Of a stretch of DNA of 64,000 nt, positions 57,201-64,000 are shown one piece after another. Positions within the stretch are counted from its first letter, which is position 1. Each line of letters starts with the position of its first letter. The notes under the pieces were generated by a model. That model ran no database searches. It was given only the letters and a program-made list of their open reading frames with translations, and was not told the origin of the DNA. The position numbers were made by a program, and so were the translations under genes. Origin of the DNA: Leptasterias polaris (Eukaryota; Echinodermata; Asteroidea; Forcipulatida; Asteriidae); NCBI GenBank assembly GCA_037783415.1, contig JAZGTN010000003.1, positions 4,068,501-4,132,500 of the forward strand. Reading direction: 5' to 3'.

Positions 57201-59356
57201 TTTTCTTTTGCAGAGCTGCCAACATTTGCATCTTGTAATCAGAGAGATTTTGAACAACAATCGTGGAAATATTTAGAATTACATTAACCATAGTAGGGAA
57301 AAAGTTTTCATCACCAGGGAGATTGCCAAAGTTGTTCATCAGAACAAGGAAAGATTGGTTTATTTTCAGGGAACTTTCTGCAGAATCGGGAAAAGTTTGC
57401 AGCTCTGCTTATAGGGCGTCAATAGCAAAGTAGAAATTGTCAGTGAATATAAATATCTTGGGACAATCATGGACAACAAGCTGGATTGGAACAAAATACT
57501 AAAAGAATGTGTGCCAAGGCAAATCAGAGGCTTTATTTTCTAAGGAAATTACGGTCTTTCAATGTTCGTGATTCAATTTTACACCTGTTTTACCAAAGTA
57601 TTATTCAGTCTGTCATTACTTTTAGCTGTATTGTTCGGTATAATAATCTAACCGTGAAAAGTCAGAAGAAAATTGATGGCTCTGATGAAATAAATAAAAT
57701 TGAATTGAATTGAATTGAAAGCATCACAACAAAATAAATGTAGACACAGAAGTGTTTCACTATGCAAAGTCTGACTTCTCTAGTTCTCTGGTGTTCTGAC
57801 TTCTCTTCCCAGGTGTGGTTTTGTCCGTGGAGCAGCAGGCCGAGAAAAAGATCCACCATCACAAGAAGTTGAAGAGGCGTGCCTTGTACATCTTGAGGAA
57901 GTTTGAGCATTACAGTGAGGCGCAGGAGGAAGAGATTGAAGCACTAAGAGGTTTACTCCATGCCAACAAAGTGGAAATCGGTAAAGCTTTCTATCCGCTC
58001 AGGGGAACAAAAAAGAATCCTTGAAATCTGGCAGCTTTTAAATTTTGTTTAGTGGCCTGTCATTTTGATCCTAGCAGAGTCTTTCTCGAAGGCTAAATTC
58101 AAGAAAGACTCTGTTAGGGTCGAAACGTCAGGCCACTAACAAATGTTTGCATTCATACCACAGATCCCTTTGGTTGGTAAGCAGTTTGGAACAGCTAATT
58201 CTATTTTCTCATCTTTTAAAGAATAATGATAATAATGCTATGCAAGGAATCAATAAATTTAAATGACGTTTTTTGTATATAGGCAATTAAACTTGGTTGA
58301 TTTGCCCTGAATGAACATGTTGCCACTCAGTTGGCCAGGATGTGTTGTTAAAAGAAAAAAAATTAAATGCTGTGTTCAGACTCTGAGGGGGAAAAAGAAA
58401 CCTCCAATAATCCTGAAAAATTTGTCCATGTAGAGATCATCTTTTAGAGCGCTCACCAAATAAAACAAAGTAGGGTCTAGTATTTGTGAAAGGCATTATA
58501 GAAAACATGCCATGGAATTATTCAGGGATGTGATAGGCTGTGAAAAACCTGAACTCTGAGCGCAAAGCGCAGAAGCTTGCGAGCTCGAAAACGTGCGAGC
58601 ACGAAGCCCACTTATAACATTTATCTTTGGTTTTAAAAGCCATACTCTGCAATCTGGGGAGTTATGGTGTTATCTTCATTTTTTAAATGAATTTGATCTT
58701 AAGTTCAATATAATAAAAAAAATTGGGGGGGGGGCACAAAAAACGGATTTCTTTTTTGGGAGAGCAAAAAAACCTAGATTTCCGGTTAAAAACAGAGAAA
58801 TCATATCCCTGATTATTGCTGGGAGAAGGAGAGTGTATGTACTGCAGTGACATTCAAACCGAGGACTTATTTCAAAGGGACAATAGGTCCATGATTGCTT
58901 TCGCGAAGGGGTCCACATTTGTGAGGAAAAAATTAATTGAACAAGGGAGGGTCCACGATTGGGGGCCATTATACACTTCAGTATGTTGGTGAAGAGGGGA
59001 GCATGCTGGGGGGGGGGGGGGGGGGGCTGAGAATACACCAGGGGTCTTGTTTTGAATTGAGCTCTGTCTTAACCACTGTTGTTGAATCATGAATCATCCC
59101 ATGAGATTGTTTATCTTGCAATCACTGCCCGCAATGGTTTCAGCATTTTTGTATCGATATCACTTCCACAGATGAAGGAATGATCAAGAACAAACCAGTG
59201 AAGCCACACTATGACAGAAAACTCCACCTTGAGACGGAGCCCGATGGGAGTCATAGCGATCACACTCAGGTAGACCTGGACTGGACAGAAGACCCTGTGT
59301 ATGGTGAGACCAGTCAACAACCACCAGATTACGCCTCAACTCTACAAGAAGCCTGA
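48040..59356 (+). CDS. HVCN1: Hv1 voltage-gated proton channel, 5 coding exons, 329 aa
   Basis: A voltage-sensor-only membrane channel that lets H+ out of the cell on depolarisation; in the family it works as a coiled-coil dimer. Exons of 246, 261, 130, 168 and 185 nt close in phase. Order: acidic cytosolic N-terminus; S1 (IIVIILVVVDCFLVVGELIL) with the selectivity Asp in VVVD; a long acidic S1-S2 loop; S2 (FHIMSLVILSVFMIELGLKM) with its Glu and Lys; S3 (FDGIVIVVSFILDIFTLIF); S4 with three arginines in RLWRIVRIVNG; a C-terminal coiled coil (HHKKLKRRALYILRKFEHYS, EEEIEALRGLL); and a 60-residue acidic tail. The S2 zinc-site His (FHIMS) is present, but the S3-S4 His of vertebrates is replaced by Glu in FAEQF. 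Longer than the human 273 aa because of the S1-S2 loop and the tail. Confidence 0.96.
48435..48805. repeat. TTAA-target element, full copy, 371 bp
   Basis: TTAA on both sides (48431-48434, 48806-48809); ends AGGCACTGGACACGTTTGG and CCAAAGGTGTCCAGTGCCT. In Hv1 intron 1, 60 bp before the L1 insertion. Confidence 0.9.
48870..49267 (+). pseudogene. L1 ORF1 C-terminal fragment
   Basis: The frame reads IERAHRSPMGKK then RPIHVKFLRYGDRDEVLRSA and ends with a domain like the RNA-binding region of L1 ORF1p. The ERAHR motif lies before the Met at 48905, so that Met is internal and the true N-terminus is missing. Confidence 0.8.
49601..51772 (+). pseudogene. L1 ORF2, endonuclease and reverse transcriptase part
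   Basis: 723 codons. Endonuclease: SLNVRGL (Asn 11), QETH (Glu 40), GGDFN, LDYFLIS and RTDHSAI motifs. RT: NWRPISLLNVDYKMVSKAL, FLDFEKAFDSLEW, GVRQGDPLSPYLF and the catalytic YADD (about residue 704). The frame then ends at TAA where the family would continue, so a small deletion or shift lies near 51760. Confidence 0.9.
51760..52302 (+). pseudogene. L1 ORF2 continuation, two frames
   Basis: SSLKLNVNKSQALWLGS (from about 51762) is the expected RT follow-on in another frame. A further shift near 51880 leads into the frame with EHRLKHLKTILNVWRGRCLT, which ends at 52302 beside a six-G run, a likely slippage site. Confidence 0.8.
52289..53314 (+). pseudogene. L1 ORF2 C-terminal part
   Basis: Continues the ORF2 protein to its stop. 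It includes CSFCSKFPETMKHLFFDCKY, the Cys-x2-Cys-x-His-x-Cys knuckle near the C-terminus of L1-like ORF2 proteins. The Met at its start is internal. Confidence 0.82.
53704..53964 (+). CDS. HVCN1: Hv1 exon 2 (S1-S2 loop and S2)
   Basis: 87 codons, acceptor TATTGCAG, donor GTGAAT, phases 0 and 0. The loop has two N-glycosylation sequons (NSS, NDT), a Tyr-rich patch (SEYYSPYSNTYKND) and an acidic run (DEEHVEEEEHEE). Confidence 0.93.
53965..55345. other. Hv1 intron 2, first part
   Basis: No exon needed. (GTTT)n at about 55157-55182. CTTCCTTGTTGGTGTAC followed by T-rich sequence occurs at 54291 and 55032 and relatives at 54585, suggesting old local duplication. Confidence 0.45.
55346..55706. repeat. 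TTAA-target element, diverged 361-bp copy
   Basis: TTAA on both sides; left end AGGCCCTGTACACTATTGG, interior CTCGATGACCAATTGAGCTC and AATTTTCACAGGTTTG shared with other members. Confidence 0.82.
55960..56303. repeat. Degenerate tandem repeat of the exon 3 acceptor region
   Basis: About four units of roughly 95-100 bp containing ACACAAATCATGATTTATTT, a T-rich run and AGGTTTT. One unit (56101-56124) copies the acceptor and first about 20 nt of Hv1 exon 3, exactly 200 bp before the real one. Confidence 0.75.
56304..56433 (+). CDS. HVCN1: Hv1 exon 3 (S3 and S4)
   Basis: 130 nt, acceptor CTTGCTAAG, donor GTGAGT, phases 0 to 1. Encodes VFDGIVIVVSFILDIFTLIF to RLWRIVRIVN with the three voltage-sensing arginines. 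Confidence 0.95.
56564..56934. repeat. TTAA-target element, 371-bp copy of a second subfamily
   Basis: TTAA on both sides; left end AGGGTCTGTATACAGTTGGT. Right half shares GATTAAAACAATCGAACGG with 6800-7045. Confidence 0.85.
57414..57715 (+). mobile_element. LINE reverse-transcriptase 3' fragment
   Basis: Frames read VEIVSEYKYLGTIMDNKLDW, then shifted NQRLYFLRKLRSFNVRDSIL and FYQSIIQSVITFS, the C-terminal part common to many animal LINEs. The 3' end is a (GAATT)n tail. Located just before Hv1 exon 4. Confidence 0.82.
57813..57980 (+). CDS. HVCN1: Hv1 exon 4 (end of S4 and coiled coil)
   Basis: 168 nt, acceptor TCTTCCCAG, donor GTAAAG, phases 1 to 1. Encodes VVLSVEQQAEKKIHHHKKLK and the heptad-patterned EEEIEALRGLLHANKVEI. 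Confidence 0.94.
58051..58137. repeat. Short hairpin element
   Basis: AGTGGCCTGTCATTTTGATC and CTAGCAGAGTCTTTCTCGA pair with GAAAGACTCTGTTAGGGTCG and AACGTCAGGCCACT. Part of it recurs at 40888-40930. Confidence 0.8.
58138..59171. other. Hv1 intron 4, remainder
   Basis: No exon recognised. Poly-G tract at 59009-59027; a second short G tract at 58724-58733. Confidence 0.45.
59172..59356 (+). CDS. HVCN1: Hv1 exon 5 (C-terminal tail)
   Basis: 185 nt, acceptor CTTCCACAG, phase 1, ending TGA. Encodes an acidic, hydrophilic tail DEGMIKNKPVKPHYDRK to PPDYASTLQEA; not matched to any domain. It contains PPDY, a PPxY-like motif. Confidence 0.85.
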
Positions 59357-59390
59357 CGACCAAACTGATTCAATATGACATGTCAAGACA

Positions 59391-59396
59391 AATAAA
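59391..59396 (+). terminator. HVCN1: Possible Hv1 polyadenylation signal
   Basis: AATAAA 35 nt after the stop codon; very short 3' UTR if used, so a distal site is possible. Confidence 0.4.
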
Positions 59397-59807
59397 AGAT
59401 TGGGAATGAAGTAGCAAACATCAGACCCAGTCCATAGATCTCCTTAAGTTCTAAGAAGATGTAAACTAGACCATCCAAGAAACACAATGCCAAATTTTTT
59501 TTTCAAAACTTTCTACTCTTGTTTTATATTCGACTGTATTTTTGACCACACGAGGGCACTTTCGTTGGCAAATGTCCTTACCTCAAACTGTTGACTGCCT
59601 GTATGTTGTTTTCTTGTATCATGGGCCAAATGAGTCATAATAATCATACCATGAAATGATAAGTTCCTTTTACTTCTTTTGCATCACGTAACGTATGTTC
59701 ACACGCACCCTCACATGGTCAAAAATACTGTGCACTGATGAAGAGCATCTTTATACTGACTCAAATTATTGTCAACCCTTGAAATTCAAGAGGTTCACTT
59801 TACACCA

Positions 59808-59980
59808 GGGCCCTGTGTCATCATAGAGCTGCTTTAGCAGAAAATGCTCTGCTGGCAGGATACCAGTCACAGATTGTACATGTACATGTGACGTTGTATG
59901 TTGGCTGGTGACCTTATTCTGGTAAGAATAATCTTGCTTTGCTAATTTTTGTGCTAAGGTAGCTCTATGAAATTGGGCCC
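59808..59980. repeat. GGGCCC hairpin family, 173-bp copy
   Basis: Ends GGGCCCTGTGTCATCATAGAG and GCTCTATGAAATTGGGCCC; interior GGCTGGTGACCTTATTCTGG. Confidence 0.82.
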
Positions 59981-60204
59981 TAGAAGAGATGATTGTTAAT
60001 TTTTTTAATACGATTACACAGGAATTTAGCTTGAGACCAAAATTTTGCTCTAATGTGACCACGTTTTTGAAAACATGTCAAATAAGTCGATTTTAAAAGA
60101 CAGTACAACAGTTTTTTTTTTTTTACTTTTTAGAGCTTACACAGGAATTTAGTTAGATACCCAAATTTTGCTGTAATGTGACCACACTTTGCTTCCTGCT
60201 AAAC

Positions 60205-60870
60205 AGCTACATACAATAATAATAATACATTTATATAGCGCCAAATCTATTTTTGTAAAAGGCATAAAAAGTACATAAAGCACAAAGATAAGCATTTAAA
60301 AAGGTAAAAAGTAAATAACGATTGAAAAAAACAAAGATAATAAAATCCCACCGAAAACACAATGTGCATCTGGCACACATTGTCCAAGGTTTTAGTGTAC
60401 AATAGTATACAATAGTATACAATATAAACATGTACATTGTCTATTGTAACATTTCACACAATTTCCGTCATGTAAAAAAATGTAACAAACAAATTATTAT
60501 ATCAAGTATATTTTGTTGAAATAAATTCTAATAGCATTGGAAAGTTTTTTTATATTTTATAATTTTTTGAGATTCTTAATTTTAAATTAATGATTTACAA
60601 TTAATTTGAATGAGTTTATATTTTAAGAGAAATTAAAAACATTTCATGTAATACTATAATAATAATAAAGAACACTTAGTATAGTGCCGGTATCCGCCTA
60701 AAAAGGCGCTCAAGGGGAGAAAAACAAATTAGGACTGTGGATTGTGCGAGTATGGGTGTTTGAACAGGTGAGATTTTAAGTTTCTCTTGAATGGAGATGA
60801 TTTGACAGTCAGTGGGAGTTGGTTCCACACTCGGAGAGTAAAAAAAACGTTGTCGTAGAAAACATGTTGA
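60205..60870. repeat. SINE/LINE-tail-like repeats
   Basis: Two segments begin with (AAT)n and TTTATATAGCGCC (60215) or GTATAGTGCCGG and AAGGCGCTCAAGGGG (60650-60720), followed by GAGTTGGTTCCACACTCGG. These are typical antisense 3' ends of invertebrate retroposons; family not identified. Confidence 0.5.
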
Positions 60871-61930
60871 CAAAATCATTCCCAAATTCTATAGAAGTGT
60901 CTTTCATTGATGTAAGATAATTTGGCTGTGTTCAAAATAGTGGCTGCGGCTAAGGGCATTCGAAGTGGCAATCAGGCTGAAGCCATAGCCACTAATTCAG
61001 AAACAGAGTCATAGTGTTATTGACATAATCTTGATTAATGCATTTATGATGAAGTGTGTGATCCATAGAGTTGTATAATTATAACTAGAGAGACAGAACT
61101 CGCCATGTAAATATGCAATTCTTAGTACTGTCCTACATGGGCACAAATCTACTGTGTGGCTCATATTCGTCAATTCCTAGAGAAGTCATGTTTATTTTAC
61201 CGTGTTATATCACCGTAGTATTGCGTACTGTGGTGTTATCGTCATACTATTGCATTTTATCGTGATATATCGCCATAATTTAATTGCGATATATCTCTAA
61301 ACTATTGTTATATCGCTGTATGTTATGCAATAGTAGCAATGGATCCAAAAGACCCCCCATTTGCTCATGTAACCACAGAAAGTTATTCATCTCCAATACG
61401 TTCATGGATTTTTTGCAGTTAGAATTTTGTTTCCAAGCTGTTTTCCATTTGTAAACCAGTTTATGTAAACATTGATAATGCGAAAACAAAGGATTTTTGC
61501 CAATGAAATGAATCTGTTTTCGGGGGAGTCAATCAAATGTGCAAAATTAAGTTCATGATTTTATGTCATAAAGAAATCCTTTTAAGACAGGTCTTGCAAT
61601 ATCTATCTTTGCCTTGTCCCTGTATTCTTTTTTACATGTACAGGATCACAGTTTCAGCAACATAAGTCTTTCAGCTCGTCCCAGTGTTTCTGTCGGTGTC
61701 ACATGAATGGTCCTCATAATTCAAAAACTTTATAAAAACAACAATAATGAGCACTTTTAGATGCTCATAAATAAAGCACTATATAAAAACTATATTGTTC
61801 CATAGATCATTGTTGAAAGGTACTTCACACAATACATGTAATTATGAGACTTTTACTTACCTATACTATCCTATTTTGTATGTTTTTTCTCATTAGAAAG
61901 ACTACAAAAATGAAAATATGCATTTTTGGT

Positions 61931-62245
61931 AAAGATACACGTTTGGTAATTGTCAAAGACCAGTATTCTCACTTGGAGTATCCCAACATATGCATAAAAT
62001 AACAAGCCTATGAAAATTTGAACTCAATTGGTCATTGAAGTTGCAATAAAATGATGAAAGAAAAAACACCCTTGTTGTACAAATTAGTGTGCTTTCAGAT
62101 AGGAATAAAAGGCTTCTTTCTCAAAAACTACGTTACTTCAGAGGGAGTCATTTCTCACAATGTTTTATGCTCTCCGTTGCTCGTTATCAAGTAAGTTTTT
62201 ATGCTAATATATATTTTGAGTAATTACCAAACGTGTACAGTGCCT
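61931..62245. repeat. TTAA-target element, inverted, one end lost
   Basis: The right end GTGTACAGTGCCT is followed by TTAA (62246-62249); the left end reads AAAGATACACGTTTGGTAAT without TTAA. Confidence 0.85.
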
Positions 62246-62468
62246 TTAATAGCGGGTTATATATGAGAACTAGGTCAAAAAACCGCTATCCCACAATGAA
62301 CACGAATCCCTATGGGTAAATTACATATAGATGTCCACTTACAAAATGTTGGTTTTGTGAACTGGTGCCTGACCTGTGTTATCTGTTGGGTCAGCACCAT
62401 TTTCTCATGGGCCAAAAATTGCTTCTTTTCGGGCTGTGTCATATGGTTTCGTATGCCCTCTAGTTATA

Positions 62469-62628
62469 TTGACCTTATGCATATGATGTCATTTGAGTAG
62501 GGCGCCCAGAGGTCAAAAGGAAGATGTTCATTGGCCAGTCCTGTGCGCTGCGCGTACAAATCAGCGCGTTTCCATATCAGTTTACCTCTATGGCGGCTTT
62601 GTGTTGTGATGTCAATGCATAAGGTCTA
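62469..62628. repeat. MITE-like element of the TAGACCTTATGCAT family
   Basis: Ends TTGACCTTATGCAT and ATGCATAAGGTCTA; here the TGACGTCA sites are mutated to TGATGTCA. Confidence 0.82.
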
Positions 62629-63140
62629 TTGTAAAACTCTATGGTATTGGTATGGTGAACCAGTACCATCCCAGTAATGGTAGTATAATGGTAGTCATTG
62701 TTTTTGTCTGCTGTTGACAGCCTATTACAATCTTTGTAATGCCATTGATTTGCCAATATTTTATAATCAAGTGCCATGTTTACTAATTTGATCTTCCATG
62801 AGAGAATGTATTTTTGTGAAAACCAAATAAATATTTAGCACTGATGTGAAACTATATTTGATTGTTGTATCATTAATCAATACTTCCAAAGATTTATAGA
62901 ATCTGAATGAAGACCACATTTGGTTAAATGTGTGTAAATTACATCCGTAATACTACAAAAACCGCAGATCAAGGGGGGTCCGGACCCCTCTCTATTCTCA
63001 ACAACTTTTTATATTAATTAGTGTTTTCCTTTTGTAAAATTCAAACTTGCGCCATATATACATCGCTGCAGACCTCGGCTCATATGTGGTGGTAACTGGT
63101 CACAAGTCAAGCCTCGTGATTGTTAAGTTACTGACGGGCG
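62629..63140. other. Intergenic, no gene recognised
   Basis: AT-rich; no exon-like open frame or clear repeat end seen. Confidence 0.4.
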
Positions 63141-63375
63141 GTTCAGACAGGCGCTCCAGATGGCGACTCTAGGTCGACCCAAATAAATGTTGGTGAACTT
63201 AACATTATAGCATTTAGAATAGGTTCGGCTCATGACAAGATCGACTTCTGAAACCAAGGTGCAACAGTCGATCTTTCGACTTGTAAGTCGCTCCCAACTG
63301 TTTCAGACGTCAAACTTTTCATGTACTTAATTCAATAATTTGGTTCGGCGCGACTCTAGAGCGCCTGTCTGAAAC
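63141..63375. repeat. MITE-like element, 235 bp
   Basis: Ends GTTCAGACAGGCGCTC and GAGCGCCTGTCTGAAAC are complementary. The interior has opposed GACTTCTGAAACC and CAACTGTTTCAGACGTC segments. Confidence 0.82.
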
Positions 63376-64000
63376 GAGTGTTACACATAGATCTCCCTAC
63401 CATTTGTTTGTCACAATACACATTATATGTCATCCATTTTTTGTCATGTAGTTGTGCTACGGTGCTCTAATAGGGTACAAGTAAAAATTAGTTCTGTAAT
63501 TAATTTACTTTTTCATTTTTTTTTTTTTTTTTTTTTTTTTTTACTCCTCCCTTGTAAAATTCCTGGATTATTTCATGAGTCCCATTGCATGTAAAGATAT
63601 GCTGTGGGTCCTTACCACATGCACAGAACCCAATAGCGCGACCAATGACGCAGGGTGAATTGGGTTAATAAAGTGTTCCGAGTGTGAGACAATGACTTCA
63701 AAGTACTCTCTTAAAAATCACATCAAAATGGCAGAACAACAGATAACATATTTTTGTATCCCAGGCAGTTTAATACAACCATTAGCTTCTTACACAAGTT
63801 GTAGACATTCATAAAAGTCAATTTTTGTTCTTTGATTAATAAATTACATATGCTGTATGTATCTTAATCAAATTTAAACAAAAAAACATTCAAAAGAATT
63901 TAATTTGAAATTTTTCAAGAAAATTAATTTTTCAAGAAAATTATTATCTACAAGAAAAAAAAAGGATAAAGGTCTTAATCTAAAACAGCAAATTAATTTG
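63376..64000. other. Intergenic right edge
   Basis: Poly-T of about 23 at 63519-63541 and AT-rich DNA. Nothing coding seen. Confidence 0.4.

Noticed and set aside
58051..58137. Hammerhead ribozyme
   Set aside because: The GAAAC part is present but the CUGAUGA core is not visible.

Overview
This is a eukaryotic, AT-rich, intron-rich animal window. The encoded proteins (a SMARCB1/SNF5 chromatin subunit, a voltage-gated proton channel, secreted beta-trefoil-like precursors) are metazoan. The dense carpet of short inverted-repeat elements looks to me like a marine deuterostome, most likely an echinoderm. That taxon call is an inference from style, not from a search.

Layout. (1) 3.7-16 kb: two related secreted-protein genes in divergent, head-to-head orientation. 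Gene L lies on the minus strand (exons 4518-4645 and 5883-6219) and gene R on the plus strand (10851-15435, three exons, 211 aa). They share a TATA-type promoter, 5' UTR, signal peptide and pro-region, but differ strongly after a furin-like site. The mature part and the exon phases resemble the FGF beta-trefoil family. (2) 19.9-31.5 kb, minus strand: a complete SMARCB1 gene, 8 coding exons and 381 aa. (3) 36.2-39.3 kb, minus strand: a tandem partial duplicate of SMARCB1. It keeps the promoter block and exons 1-3 but runs into a stop, giving an open N-terminal-only reading frame of 161 aa. (4) 48.0-59.4 kb, plus strand: a complete Hv1/HVCN1 proton channel, 5 coding exons and 329 aa. Intron 1 carries a sense-oriented, 5'-truncated, frameshifted L1-type retrotransposon (about 48.87-53.47 kb).

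The rest is introns and intergenic DNA filled with repeats: a TTAA-target family of about 370 bp (seven copies), a GGGCCC-ended hairpin family, a family with TGACGTCA sites in its ends, a 771-bp element with an 8-bp target duplication, a 1364-bp element with gcgcaaact subterminal repeats, tRNA-derived SINEs, LINE fragments and several tandem arrays. The main genes do not form a pathway. The interesting points are the inverted ligand pair with a covarying palindrome array between the copies, the N-terminal-only SMARCB1 duplicate, and the unusual extracellular side of the proton channel. Exon borders were placed by eye from GT/AG sites, phase and protein similarity. All named genes close in phase, but no transcript or database evidence was available.
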